DNA from: Prosthecobacter debontii
GTDB lineage: Bacteria > Verrucomicrobiota > Verrucomicrobiia > Verrucomicrobiales > Akkermansiaceae
Direction of reading: 5' to 3'
Assembly (NCBI GenBank): GCA_945862245.1
Contig: CAMAXN010000006.1
Location: 1 to 64,000, forward strand
Length of the DNA: 64,000 nucleotides
Positions 25,211-34,249 of the stretch are shown one piece after another. Positions within the stretch are counted from its first letter, which is position 1. Each line of letters begins with the position of its first letter. The notes below the pieces were generated by a model. The model made no database searches, was not told the DNA's origin, and was given only the letters and a program-made list of their open reading frames with translations. The position numbers were made by a program, and so were the translations under genes.

Positions 25211-25453
25211 ATGCTGGAAATGAACAACAACAAAGGGATTAAAGTGGATAGTGATTTGTTGCATACGGAAAAAATTCTGTCGGATCGGAAAACCTTTTTC
25301 CTCGACCTAAAGCAAAACTCGCGGGGTATGGTGGTCAAGATCACCGAGGATGTCGGCGGCAACCGGGATACAATCATGGTGCCCGCCGAGATCCTAGGTG
25401 ATTTCATAGCTGCGCTTACTGACATCAAGATGACCGCCGACGAACAGGAGTAG
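25211..25453 (+). CDS. DUF3276 PUR-alpha-like nucleic-acid-binding protein
   Basis: An 80-residue protein (start MLEMNNNKG; an ATG three codons later is equally possible). The core LSDRKTFFLDLKQNSRGMVV, then KITEDVGGNRDTIMVPAEI, is the PUR repeat as found in bacterial DUF3276 proteins. It has a four-strand sheet ending in the helix ILGDFIAALTDI. PUR proteins bind single-stranded DNA or RNA as dimers; the bacterial role is poorly known. It is divergent from dus, with about 40 bases between. Confidence 0.87.
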   Translation: MLEMNNNKGIKVDSDLLHTEKILSDRKTFFLDLKQNSRGMVVKITEDVGGNRDTIMVPAEILGDFIAALTDIKMTADEQE

Positions 25454-25757
25454 GCGTGCCTTGACGAGGGTCGTTCATTCGCCCTACTTGCCTAATCTAC
25501 TTTATTTCGGTGTTTATTCAATCGCTGCCAGGTTTAATGTCAGAGTTACTCTCGACGAGCGATGTCTACTGGAATGGTGAAGCTCATGGGTAAAAAGCAA
25601 ACTGCACGCTTTATTCCAAATACAGTCCAAAATTCATGGTAAATTTCTTGGGCGCTTAACGCGCTACTATACTCGTGATCCAGATATATACGTTTATGCC
25701 TATTGTTTAGCTTTCCGCTTGATGGTGTTGAGTTAGTTTAAGAGTGTCTAAAACCGA
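25454..25757. other. Intergenic region before the PIN-TRAM gene
   Basis: About 300 bases, AT-richer than the flanks, with no coding frame of credible composition and no recognisable RNA structure. It probably contains the promoter of the PIN-TRAM protein, but no -35/-10 pair stood out. Confidence 0.4.
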
Positions 25758-26825
25758 ATGAACCAAACCGCAGTCAACATCTCCCGCCTAATTTACCTGC
25801 TTGTCTGCCAAGCCGCGGGTGTGTCCATCGCCCTGAGCACGAAGAGCACGGCTATCGAGATTTCTGTCACACTCGGTCTGCTCATCGGCCTCGCCATCGG
25901 CCTTGCTTTCATCGGCATCGAGCGGCTGATGAAGGGTTTCACATTGCGCGGATTTTCCACCGCTACTTTCGGCTTGGGCGTCGGCCTGCTTTGCGCCTGG
26001 CTACTAACCCGTGTGCAGATCTCCAAACTGTTGGAGCTCGCCTTCCACAACAAGATCAGCAGTGCTGAGGATGGGGAAGCTCTAGCCTACTCCCTTAGGC
26101 TCACCCTTGATGTCACGCTTTTCGCCAGCCTCGGCTTCCTTGGCACCGTGCTCGCGCTCCGCAGCAACCGAGATGACTTCGCATTCATCATTCCCTATGT
26201 CCGTTTCCGTCAGGACGCGAGCTCCGGCCAGCCCATCGTGCTCGACGCCGAGACGGTCATGGATGGCCGCATCCTGCGCCTCCTTTCCTCCGGTTTTATC
26301 AGCGGGCGGCTTATCCTCGCACAATACGTTCTGGAGGAAATCCAGACTTTAGCCAACGAAGGCCCCGAAGGCTTGCGCCAGCGCGCCCAGCGCGGCTTGG
26401 AGAACCTTGAAAAAATGCAGTCCTCGCCGGATGTGCAAATTTCCATCCACGAAGAACGAATGGGCACCGAGGGACAAACCGTTCACGCACGCCTTATCGA
26501 AATGACAAAGTTTTACGGAGCGCGCCTGATGACGCTTGAGGACAAACTTGTGCATATCGCAAAACTTCAGGGCGTGTCTGTGCTTAGCCTTAACGAACTC
26601 GATATAGCCCTGAGCCCTCCTATCGCCGTCGGTGAACGTCTGCGCGTCCCGCTAGTAAGGCCAGGTAAGGAAAGTCACCAAGCGATCGGTTACCTGCCAG
26701 ATGGAAGCATGATTGTGGTGAATCAGGCCGCCGGAGAGATTGGAAGCACGGTGGATCTAGTGGTAGTGACTACCCTCCAAACCGCCGGTGGCACGCTTAT
26801 TTTCGGCGAGATCGCCCATTCCTAA
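25758..26825 (+). CDS. PIN-TRAM domain membrane protein (YacL-like)
   Basis: A 355-residue protein. The first 130 residues hold four membrane helices (LIYLLVCQAAGVSIAL and onward). Next is a PIN nuclease domain: IVLDAETVMDGRILRLLSSG has the acidic residues of the active site, and later MTKFYGARLMTLEDKL has further acidic positions. The C-terminus is a TRAM beta-barrel (GYLPDGSMIVVNQAAGEIGS onward). This is the YacL/PilT-N architecture, a membrane-tethered putative RNase found in many bacteria. Family members usually have 'LDTSxIIDGRI'; here 'LDAETVMDGRI' conserves the Asp residues. The target RNA is unknown. Confidence 0.92.
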   Translation: MNQTAVNISRLIYLLVCQAAGVSIALSTKSTAIEISVTLGLLIGLAIGLAFIGIERLMKGFTLRGFSTATFGLGVGLLCAWLLTRVQISKLLELAFHNKISSAEDGEALAYSLRLTLDVTLFASLGFLGTVLALRSNRDDFAFIIPYVRFRQDASSGQPIVLDAETVMDGRILRLLSSGFISGRLILAQYVLEEIQTLANEGPEGLRQRAQRGLENLEKMQSSPDVQISIHEERMGTEGQTVHARLIEMTKFYGARLMTLEDKLVHIAKLQGVSVLSLNELDIALSPPIAVGERLRVPLVRPGKESHQAIGYLPDGSMIVVNQAAGEIGSTVDLVVVTTLQTAGGTLIFGEIAHS

Positions 26826-26972
26826 TAGCCAGTTAGATCAGGCAAGCGTATGTAATCCCTGCGATTCAATGCCCGCCCAGACTCCGTGGATGTAGCCCTA
26901 TTTTAACAAAGCGTTTTCTCTAAGCGATTCGTAGCCTGCTTCGCCGCACCTATACGCATCTGTAGTGCCGGA

Positions 26973-28256
26973 TTAGCAATGCTCGAGGGCCTGATCGATA
27001 TCGGCGAGGATGTCATCGATATGCTCGATGCCGATCGAGATGCGCACTAACTCCGGACGGATGCCGCCGGCGATCTGTTGTTCTGCAGTGAGCTGGCTGT
27101 GAGTGGTGGAGGCGGGATGGATGGCGAGCGTCTTGGCATCGCCAAGATTGGCCAAATGGGAAATCAGTTTGAGTGAGTTGATGAACTTAGCCCCTTCGCT
27201 AGCGCCACCTTTTACGCCAAAGACAACGACCGCACCGCCGAGACCCTTGAGATAGGCTTTATTCTTTGCATATTCCGTGTCGTTTTCGAGACCCGGGAAG
27301 CGAACCCAATCGACTTTTGGATGAGACTGAAGGTGCTTGGCGACAGCAAGAGAGTTCTCGCAGTGACGCTGCATACGGAGTGGCAGGGTCTCGATGCCCT
27401 GCAGCAGAATCCAAGAGTTGTCAGGACCGATGCATGCCCCGAGATTACGGAGCGGCACGGTGCGCATGCGGAGTATGAAAGCGAGTGGCGCCAAGGCTGC
27501 TGGCAAGTCGTGGCCCCAGCGGAGGCCGTGGTACGAGCTGTCGGGCTCGTCGTAGAGGGGGTGCTTTCCTCCAGCCCATTTGAATTTACCTGAGTCGATA
27601 ACGATCCCACCGAGGCCTGCACCATGGCCACCGAGCCATTTCGTAAGGGAGTGGATGACTATGTCCGCGCCATGATCGATTGGTCTTGTTAGAAAAGGAG
27701 TGGAGCAGGTGGCATCGACAACGAGCGGCAGTCCGTTGGCATGGGCGGCATCGGCGACTGCCTTGAGATCAGTGATTTCGAGGGCGGGGTTGGAAAGCGT
27801 TTCACAGAAATAAGCGCGGGTTTTGCCATCGGTCGCCTTGGCGAAGTTTGCGGGATCATTCGAGTCCACGAAGCGGACTTCGATGCCAAGGTCGGGAAGG
27901 ATGCATGCGAACTGGGTGTAGGTGCCGCCGTAGAGGTTGCGTGCGGATACAATATTGTCGCCGGCCTTGGCGAGGTTGATGACAGTGTTGAAGATGGCAG
28001 CGGTGCCGGAAGAGTGACCGAGACCGCCCATTTCAGGAGCGCCTTCAAGAAGGGCGACCCGTTTCTCGAGGACGTCGGTGGTCGGGTTCTGGAGGCGAGA
28101 GTAGATGTTGCCGAGCTCTCTGAGGGCGAAAAGATTAGCGGCGTGTTCGGTGCTGTTGAATTGGAAAGCGGAGGTGCGGTAAACAGGAACGGCACAGGAA
28201 TTGGTAGCGGAGTCCGGCTTGTAGCCGCCATGGACGCATAAAGTTTCGAGTTTCAT
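26973..28256 (-). CDS. metY: O-acetylhomoserine sulfhydrylase-type Cys/Met PLP enzyme
   Basis: A 427-residue PLP-dependent enzyme of the gamma family. KLETLCVHGGYKPD and TSAFQFNSTEHAANLFAL begin the protein. The sequence YSRLQNPTTDVLEKRV is the substrate-loop block, and IVIHSLTKWLGGHG contains the PLP Lys (residue 206). The overall length and 'CVHGGY' start fit O-acetylhomoserine aminocarboxypropyltransferase (MetY) better than cystathionine synthases, which are about 390 aa. It would make homocysteine from O-acetylhomoserine and sulfide. The ATG at 28256 is preferred to 28265. It stands alone; no metX is nearby. Confidence 0.93.
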   Translation of the reverse strand: MKLETLCVHGGYKPDSATNSCAVPVYRTSAFQFNSTEHAANLFALRELGNIYSRLQNPTTDVLEKRVALLEGAPEMGGLGHSSGTAAIFNTVINLAKAGDNIVSARNLYGGTYTQFACILPDLGIEVRFVDSNDPANFAKATDGKTRAYFCETLSNPALEITDLKAVADAAHANGLPLVVDATCSTPFLTRPIDHGADIVIHSLTKWLGGHGAGLGGIVIDSGKFKWAGGKHPLYDEPDSSYHGLRWGHDLPAALAPLAFILRMRTVPLRNLGACIGPDNSWILLQGIETLPLRMQRHCENSLAVAKHLQSHPKVDWVRFPGLENDTEYAKNKAYLKGLGGAVVVFGVKGGASEGAKFINSLKLISHLANLGDAKTLAIHPASTTHSQLTAEQQIAGGIRPELVRISIGIEHIDDILADIDQALEHC

Positions 28257-28391
28257 TATGACCAATATTAGGAACCCCCCTATGCATTGTCATGTACTTT
28301 CTATGCTGGGTAACCCCGCTCTATCAATCGTAGAGCTGCAAAGCTCGGACCTTCATCCCTAGCACATCTTTTCTTAAAAGTTTATCGAACA

Positions 28392-29219
28392 TCAATCTTC
28401 TACAACTATGTCCGCAGGGTTCCAAGTGATCTTTGGGAACTTCATGTCCAATCGTTTCATCGTATCAACCATAATCCTCGCGACGACGAGGTTACGATAC
28501 CATTTTCGATTCGCGGGGACGACAAACCATGGAGCGCATTCCGTTGATGTTTTCGAAAGGACTTCTTCGTATGTGTGCATGAAATCCAGCCACAAACCGC
28601 GATCCTTCAGATCGTCAGGGTTAAATTTCCAATGTTTTTCTGGATTAAGAAGGCGGGAATCAAGCCGCCGCTTCTGCTCATCACGAGAGATGTGTAGATA
28701 GATTTTTACGATGGTTGTACCTTCCTCGGCGAGCATACGCTCGAAGTCCACCACGTGCCGGAAGCGTTGCTTCCAGATTTTTTCCGGAAAGAGGTTCTTC
28801 ACCTTCACTGCGATAATATCTTCGTAGTGGCTGCGATTAAAAATGACCAACTGGCCGTTGCGAGGCACTTTGTCGTGGATGCGCCAGAGGAAATCCCGAG
28901 ACAATTCCTCCTCGTTGGGTTTCTTGAAGGAACGGACCTGTATACCCTGCGGGTCAATGCGCGAGAAGACATTCTTGATGCAGCCATCCTTGCCGCCGGT
29001 ATCCATCGCCTGCATCACCACAAGAATGCGGTGCTTGTTCTGCGCATAGAGCAAGGTCTGGAGAAACTTCAGCTCGTCTTGTAGCTTGTCGAAGGCCTTC
29101 GCGCTGTCATCCTTCCCGCCGTCTTCAAAAAGGTGCCGATCATCGGCGTCGATTTTACGCAAATCCACCTTTGATCCTGGCTTGACCAAATATTTCTCTA
29201 ATGCACCGCTAACTGGCAT
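28392..29219 (-). CDS. ppk2: Polyphosphate kinase 2
   Basis: A 275-residue PPK2-family enzyme. The Walker A-like loop AMDTGGKDG is at residues 72-79, followed by the lid FKKPNEEELSRDFLWRIHDK. FNRSHYEDIIAVKV is Walker B, and YLHISRDEQKRRLDSRL and KFNPDDLKDRGLW are conserved lid elements. PPK2 transfers phosphate between polyP and nucleotides; single-domain enzymes of this length can use polyP to phosphorylate NDP or NMP. It is divergent from ppx-ppk1 (gap of about 90 bases), so the whole polyP machinery sits at one locus. Confidence 0.96.
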   Translation of the reverse strand: MPVSGALEKYLVKPGSKVDLRKIDADDRHLFEDGGKDDSAKAFDKLQDELKFLQTLLYAQNKHRILVVMQAMDTGGKDGCIKNVFSRIDPQGIQVRSFKKPNEEELSRDFLWRIHDKVPRNGQLVIFNRSHYEDIIAVKVKNLFPEKIWKQRFRHVVDFERMLAEEGTTIVKIYLHISRDEQKRRLDSRLLNPEKHWKFNPDDLKDRGLWLDFMHTYEEVLSKTSTECAPWFVVPANRKWYRNLVVARIMVDTMKRLDMKFPKITWNPADIVVED

Positions 29220-29313
29220 GATTTTTTATCCGTGCTGGCAGCGACGATGACAAGCCTCGTCTCTTCGTGTTTTCGCCATTGTAAACCGCCCCCACTGCAG
29301 TTGTGATAGACGC

Positions 29314-30876
29314 ATGCTCCGAGTGCGGAAAAAAAATACCCTCAACTCTACCGATCCGGTCTCCCTCCTAACCGCGCTGCACATCGGTGCTAGCTCCGTC
29401 TCCTTGATCATCGCCGAGCGTGACGCGGAAGGAAACCCGACGCCCATCGATTTCCTAGAGCAGCCCGCGCCATTGGCCCAAGATGTGTTCGGCGGAAGCT
29501 TTGTGTCGAACGCTACCACCGAGCGCATCGTCTCCATCATCCGCAGCTACCAACAAACCCTCACCGAGATCGGATTAGATCCCCACAAATTCAGCCGCGC
29601 CGTCGCGACCAACGTGCTCCACGAGGCCTCAAACCACGAAGCCGTCCTCAACCGCATACGCATCGCCTGCGGGCTGCCTGTATCGATGATCGACGATGGC
29701 GAAATGACCCGCCTCATATATCTCAAGACACGCCGCCGCCTCCAGCACCTGCCGGCCATGACGCTGCGCACGACCCTTGTTGTACATGTCGGTCCAGGCA
29801 ACACCCGCGCTCTGCTTTTTCACGAAGGTCTCATCACCCGTTACACCAACTACCGCATGGGTACCCACCGCACCAGCGAGGCGGTCCAAGCATCCCACGC
29901 CGAGGGTTCGTCGTTGCTGCGCGTCATCCGTGAACACGCATTGGGAAACCTCGCCCAGCTCCGCTTCGATTTTTCCGATGTATCCATCGACGGCATCATC
30001 CTGATCGGCTACGAGATTCAATCCGTCTCCTCTTTCCTGACAAAAAATAACGAGGCGTGCTCGCTCAAGGATTTCCAAAAATTCACAACCGAAACCGCTA
30101 TCCTAAGCGATCTCGGCACAGTAAAGCGCTTCCAGCTCGATTACCAAACCGCCGAGGCACTGATCCCTGCACTGGAAATCAACCTCGCCATTGCAGAGAC
30201 ACTCGGGATGAAGGAAGTCCACATCCCTAACTCCGAATACGAACAAGGCCTGCTGCACGATCTGCTCGTTTCCCACGAGATGAGTGGCTCCTTCGCCTCC
30301 GAGGTACTGCGCTCCGCCCGCATCCTCGCTGAGCGCTACCAATCCGACCCCGGCCACGGCGAGCATGTAGGGAAACTTTGTGCCCATTTCCTCACCAACC
30401 TACAAGATATACACCACCTCACCGAGCACGACGCGCTGCTCCTCCAAGTCGCGGCCATCCTCCATGAAGTAGGCACCTACGTAAGCCCCCGCGCCCACCA
30501 TAAGCACTCGGAATACATTATCCTTAACTCGGAAATTTTCGGGCTCGATCGCCTCGACGTCACTATTGTTGCCCTTGTATCCCGCTACCACCGCCACTCT
30601 GGTCCGAAGCTCGACCACCCGTCTTACGCCGCCCTATCCACCGAAGACCGCATCCGCGTCTGCAAACTCGCCGCCATTCTCCGCGTTGCCGACGCCCTTG
30701 AACGTACGCACGCCCAGCGCATTTCTAAAATCGAGATTCTCCGTACCCACGACAAGCTTCGTATCCGCCTCCCAGGCCTCAAGGACGCCGCCATCGAGCG
30801 CCTCGCCATGGACTCAAAGGCCGATCTCTTTGAGCAGATTTTCGGCCTTGCCGTCATCATCGAGGAGGATAACTGA
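29314..30876 (+). CDS. ppx: Exopolyphosphatase (Ppx/GppA family)
   Basis: A 520-residue protein with the Ppx architecture. An ASKHA N-terminal pair of domains begins HIGASSVSLIIAE and includes LVVHVGPGNTRALLF. A helical HD-like C-terminal domain carries VAAILHEVGTYVSPRAHHKH, then SEYIILNSEIFG and LVSRYHRH. The 'LHEVG...RHS' form of the HD site is that of E. coli Ppx rather than a classical HD hydrolase. It removes terminal phosphates from polyP; GppA-type pppGpp hydrolysis is also possible. Some ASKHA residues are weaker than usual (IGASSVSL for 'DIGSNSxRL'). ppk1 follows 45 bases later. Confidence 0.92.
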   Translation: MLRVRKKNTLNSTDPVSLLTALHIGASSVSLIIAERDAEGNPTPIDFLEQPAPLAQDVFGGSFVSNATTERIVSIIRSYQQTLTEIGLDPHKFSRAVATNVLHEASNHEAVLNRIRIACGLPVSMIDDGEMTRLIYLKTRRRLQHLPAMTLRTTLVVHVGPGNTRALLFHEGLITRYTNYRMGTHRTSEAVQASHAEGSSLLRVIREHALGNLAQLRFDFSDVSIDGIILIGYEIQSVSSFLTKNNEACSLKDFQKFTTETAILSDLGTVKRFQLDYQTAEALIPALEINLAIAETLGMKEVHIPNSEYEQGLLHDLLVSHEMSGSFASEVLRSARILAERYQSDPGHGEHVGKLCAHFLTNLQDIHHLTEHDALLLQVAAILHEVGTYVSPRAHHKHSEYIILNSEIFGLDRLDVTIVALVSRYHRHSGPKLDHPSYAALSTEDRIRVCKLAAILRVADALERTHAQRISKIEILRTHDKLRIRLPGLKDAAIERLAMDSKADLFEQIFGLAVIIEEDN

Positions 30877-30883
30877 ATCGATC

Positions 30884-30921
30884 CTATTCCTTGAAATTTA
30901 AAATTTAAAATTTGAAGTTTT
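30884..30921 (+). repeat. AT-rich leader element, copy 2
   Basis: Reads CTATTCCTTGA, then two overlapping AAATTTAAAATTT units, then TTGAAGTTTT ending at the base before the ppk1 ATG. It matches copies 1 and 3 in head, TTTAAAATTT core and GTTTT tail and sits in the same place relative to the start codon. Confidence 0.55.
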
Positions 30922-33012
30922 ATGACGCATTATAACAACCGCGAACTCTCCTGGCTCGAATTCAACCAACGCGTCCTCGCCCAGGCCTTCCGCGAAGACC
31001 TGCCGCTGCTTGAACGCGTGAAATTCCTCGCCATCTCCGCATCGAACCTCGACGAGTTTTTTCAAGTCCGCGTTGGCTCACTGATGTTGCTGCGCCGCAG
31101 CGGTAGGAAAACCCGCGACAACTCCGGCTTCACCCCGATACGCAACCTCGCCGCCATCCGCGAGCGCGTTTTGAAAATGAATGCGGATCAATACGGACTG
31201 CTCAACAACACCCTGCTCCCTGCCCTCGCGGAAAAAGGTATCGTCCTACTTTCCGCCGCTCAGCTCTCCGATTCCCAGCGCGCCCAGACCGCCATCGCTT
31301 TCGAGGACAACATCTCGCCGCTCCTCACGCCGCTCGCCGTGGATCCTGATTCCGCTCCGCCCATCGTCCCCGCCTTACAGATCGTCCTCGCCTGCACCCT
31401 TCACGATCCTGCCGATAAAACCTCGCGCCACGTCCTTATTCCCATCCCCGAGAACCTGCCACGCCGCATCGCCATCCCCACCGATGACGAAACGATCTCC
31501 TTCATCCTCATCGAGGATCTCATCGCCACCCACGCCGATCGCCTTTTCCCCGGTGAGAAGATCACCGCCACCACCGCCTTCCGCGTCACCCGCAACGGCG
31601 ACATCGCCGTCCAGGAAGAGGACGCCACCGATCTCGCCGATGAAATGGAAGACGTCCTCACCGCCCGCCGTTTCGCCGACACTGTCCGCCTGGAAATCCG
31701 CGCCGACGCCCCGCGTGAGCTTTCCTCCCTCGTCCAAAAAGTCACCACCACCACCGCGCAGGAAATTTACCGTCACGCCGGCCCGCTCGGACTTTCCTCC
31801 TTCATGGAGCTAGCCTTCCTCCCGGACTACGACCACCTCCGAAATGAGGATTGGCCCGCTCAAAACTCCCCTTCCATCGCGCCGGGGGCCTCCATGTTCG
31901 AAACCATCGCCAGCGGTGACGTGCTGCTTTTTCACCCCTACGAATCCTTCGATCCCGTGATCCGCCTCATCGAGGAAGCCGCCGTCGATCCCGATGTCAT
32001 CGCCATCAAGCAGATCCTATACCGCACCGCGCGCCAGTCCCGCATCATCGATGCCCTCATCCGCGCCGCGGAAAACGGCAAGCACGTCACCGCACTCGTC
32101 GAGCTTAAAGCCCGCTTCGACGAGGCGCGCAACCTCAACCGCGCCGACGAACTTCAGCGCGCTGGCGCCCAGATCGTCTATGGCGTGAAAAACCTCAAGA
32201 CCCATGCCAAGATCTGTCTAATCCTACGCCGCGAGTCCGGCCGCATTCGCCGCTACGTCCACCTCGGAACAGGAAACTACAACGAGACCACCTCTCGCCT
32301 CTACACCGACCTCTCCTACCTCACCTGCAAGTCGGAATACGGCAACGACGCCTCCCTGCTTTTCAACGCCGTAACCGGCCGCTCGAAGCTCCTCCGCTTC
32401 CAGCGCCTTATCCCCGCCCCTTCCGCGATGAAGCCACGCCTTCTCGACCTAATTGCCGGCGAGACAGAGCGTGCCAAGCAGGGCCTTTCGGCAAAAATCA
32501 TTGCTAAAACCAACTCCCTCCAGGATCCCGACATTATCGCTGCCCTATACTCCGCCTCCCAAGCCGGCGTCGAGATCAAGCTCAACATACGCGGCATCTG
32601 CTGTCTCATGCCCGGCGAGAAATTCTCGAAAAACATCGAGGTCATCTCAGTCATCGACCGCTACCTCGAACATGCCCGCCTCTTTTATTTCCACCAAGGT
32701 GGCGATCCCGAGATATTCATCGCCTCGGCTGATTGGATGACGAGAAACCTTGAAAAGCGCGTTGAGCTGATGATCCCTATCGAGGAAAAAAACATCAAAC
32801 GCCGCCTCGTGAAAATCCTCGAAACCTATTTCAAGGATAACCGCAACGCCTGGCGCATCCTCCGCGATGGCAGCTCCACCCCTGTCGTCCCTGCCAAAGG
32901 CGAAAAGCCCTTCCGCGCTCAAGAACACTTCTTCCAGCAGTCGAAGAAAGCCGCTAAAGCCCGCGAGCACGAACGCTCCATGACTTTCGAACCCCACGTC
33001 CCGCAGGATTGA
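30922..33012 (+). CDS. ppk1: Polyphosphate kinase 1
   Basis: A 696-residue enzyme that builds polyP from ATP. N domain: NRELSWLEFNQRVLAQA and FLAISASNLDEFFQVRVGS, the latter a signature. Middle: ILYRTARQSRIIDALIRAAE. The first catalytic His is His447 in YVHLGTGNYN, and the second PLD-like half includes LNIRGICCLMPG and IEVISVIDRYLEHARLFYFH. It is membrane-associated in other bacteria. The gene follows ppx on the same strand with an AT-rich leader element directly before the ATG. Length is normal for PPK1 (about 690 aa). Confidence 0.97.
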   Translation: MTHYNNRELSWLEFNQRVLAQAFREDLPLLERVKFLAISASNLDEFFQVRVGSLMLLRRSGRKTRDNSGFTPIRNLAAIRERVLKMNADQYGLLNNTLLPALAEKGIVLLSAAQLSDSQRAQTAIAFEDNISPLLTPLAVDPDSAPPIVPALQIVLACTLHDPADKTSRHVLIPIPENLPRRIAIPTDDETISFILIEDLIATHADRLFPGEKITATTAFRVTRNGDIAVQEEDATDLADEMEDVLTARRFADTVRLEIRADAPRELSSLVQKVTTTTAQEIYRHAGPLGLSSFMELAFLPDYDHLRNEDWPAQNSPSIAPGASMFETIASGDVLLFHPYESFDPVIRLIEEAAVDPDVIAIKQILYRTARQSRIIDALIRAAENGKHVTALVELKARFDEARNLNRADELQRAGAQIVYGVKNLKTHAKICLILRRESGRIRRYVHLGTGNYNETTSRLYTDLSYLTCKSEYGNDASLLFNAVTGRSKLLRFQRLIPAPSAMKPRLLDLIAGETERAKQGLSAKIIAKTNSLQDPDIIAALYSASQAGVEIKLNIRGICCLMPGEKFSKNIEVISVIDRYLEHARLFYFHQGGDPEIFIASADWMTRNLEKRVELMIPIEEKNIKRRLVKILETYFKDNRNAWRILRDGSSTPVVPAKGEKPFRAQEHFFQQSKKAAKAREHERSMTFEPHVPQD

Positions 33013-33020
33013 GCTCCCAT

Positions 33021-33046
33021 GCTGGCGCCGATCTTTGGTCGCCAGC
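33021..33046 (+). other. Hairpin downstream of ppk1
   Basis: GCTGGCG and CGCCAGC form a 7-bp stem around a 12-base loop, nine bases past the ppk1 stop. There is no T-run after it, so a factor-independent terminator is not assured; it may be an mRNA 3' end structure. Confidence 0.4.
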
Positions 33047-33129
33047 TATCGCAGCGGTCCGCGCTGATGACTTTTCCTAGGAAATCACGCCCCATCTATC
33101 CTTGTCCTCCGACTTTTCTAAAAAAACCG

Positions 33130-33158
33130 TTGCCACAGGCCGGCGCGGCGGGTAGCTT
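33130..33158 (+). promoter_or_regulatory. Candidate promoter of the small basic protein gene
   Basis: TTGCCA at 33130-33135 and TAGCTT at 33153-33158 are 17 bases apart and lie 31 bases before the ATG at 33190. The -35 differs from TTGACA at one position and the -10 is weaker. The isolated position and nearby strong terminator make a dedicated promoter likely. Confidence 0.45.
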
Positions 33159-33189
33159 CCGCCCCCCAACTGTCTAATCCCGCTCTCCG

Positions 33190-33345
33190 ATGTCTAAGCA
33201 CAACTCTCTCAAATCAAGCGCCACCGTCGGCGGCAAACGTTCTGTTCTAAAGCGTTTCGAGCGCGTGAAGCTGCTCAAGGAACGCGGCGAATGGAAACAG
33301 GGAAAATCCCCGATCGGTCTGCCCAAGACTAAGCACGAAGCTTGA
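33190..33345 (+). CDS. Small basic protein (Verrucomicrobia/Chlamydiae family)
   Basis: A 51-residue, strongly basic protein. The core SLKSSATVGGKRSVLKRFER, then KLLKERGEWKQGKSPIGLPK, matches the family annotated only as 'small basic protein' in Verrucomicrobia and Chlamydiae. About a third of the residues are Lys or Arg, and it has no signal peptide or membrane segment. The composition and size are like those of a ribosomal or nucleic-acid-binding protein. It is a single-gene unit bracketed by a candidate promoter and a strong terminator, suggesting high expression. The function is unknown; it is a good lineage marker. Confidence 0.88.
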   Translation: MSKHNSLKSSATVGGKRSVLKRFERVKLLKERGEWKQGKSPIGLPKTKHEA

Positions 33346-33375
33346 TCCTTTGTTCCGCCATTCTCTCTCTTACCT

Positions 33376-33404
33376 CCGCGCCGCTTCACGGCGCGGTCTT
33401 TTTT
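33376..33404 (+). terminator. Rho-independent terminator after the small basic protein gene
   Basis: CCGCGCCG and CGGCGCGG form a perfect 8-bp GC stem with a 5-base loop (CTTCA), followed by TCTTTTTT. It ends eight bases before the ATG of the next gene, so the pseudouridine synthase must have a leader starting in or just after the terminator, or depend on readthrough. Confidence 0.9.
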
Positions 33405-33412
33405 GAACCGTC

Positions 33413-34120
33413 ATGCCTGAGGGAGTCCGTCTCAACAAATACCTCGCCTCCTGCGGCATCGGCTCGCGGCGGGGTTGCGAGGAGTTGATCGAAAGCGGGC
33501 GCGTCGAAGTCAATGGTTCGCCCTGCCTCAAGCTGGCCACCCGTATCACCTCGTCGGATCACGTTCGCCTCGATGGCAAACGTGTCCTTCCTAAGGAAGA
33601 AATGGTCGTCATTTTTCACAAGCCGCGCGGCTATGTCTGCACCCGCAGCGACGAGCTCGGCCGCCAGACTATTTACAATCTTCTGCCGCCAGCGCTGTAT
33701 GCCTTGCATCACGTCGGCCGACTCGACACTGATTCCGAGGGCATGCTCATCCTCACAAACGACGGTGATCTTTCACAGCGCCTCATGCACCCATCGAAAT
33801 CGGTAGAAAAGGAATACCTCGTCACCGCGAACCAGTCCTTCGAAAACGCCCACCTTGACCAGTTTGTCTCAGGGGTGTTTACGGAGGAAGGCAAACTCAA
33901 GGCGAAAAGTATCGAGCGCATGTCCGCGCGCCGCATCAAGGTCATCCTTGATCACGGTGCGAAACGCCAAATCCGTGTGATGTTCGAGGCACTCGGTTAC
34001 CAAGTCACCAAGCTCCTCCGCGTTCGTATCGGAAATCTCTGGCTCGGCGATCTCGAACCCGCCCAATACGCGATCCTCAACCGCAAGGAAATCGCCATGC
34101 TGCTCGACGAAAAGACGTAG
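33413..34120 (+). CDS. RsuA/RluB family pseudouridine synthase
   Basis: A 235-residue rRNA pseudouridine synthase. An S4 domain comes first (VRLNKYLASCGIGSRRGCEE). The catalytic domain has VIFHKPRGYVCTRSD and HHVGRLDTDSEGMLILTNDG with the catalytic Asp, then MHPSKSVEKEYLV and the closing KRQIRVMFEALGYQV. These motifs define the RsuA/RluB/RluE/RluF group; length and S4 domain favour RluB or RluF-like 23S enzymes, but specificity is uncertain. The start lies only eight bases after the T-run of the upstream terminator. Confidence 0.93.
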   Translation: MPEGVRLNKYLASCGIGSRRGCEELIESGRVEVNGSPCLKLATRITSSDHVRLDGKRVLPKEEMVVIFHKPRGYVCTRSDELGRQTIYNLLPPALYALHHVGRLDTDSEGMLILTNDGDLSQRLMHPSKSVEKEYLVTANQSFENAHLDQFVSGVFTEEGKLKAKSIERMSARRIKVILDHGAKRQIRVMFEALGYQVTKLLRVRIGNLWLGDLEPAQYAILNRKEIAMLLDEKT

Positions 34121-34249
34121 ACATATCCCACGCAACTTCAGCCCTGTTGGCGACAGAGAGAACGAAGCCGCAATTCTTGGGTGTTTTCCCATATCCAACA
34201 TTGAAGAAACCGCCTAGGCGGTGATACTACCCGCTGTCCCTACCAGCCA

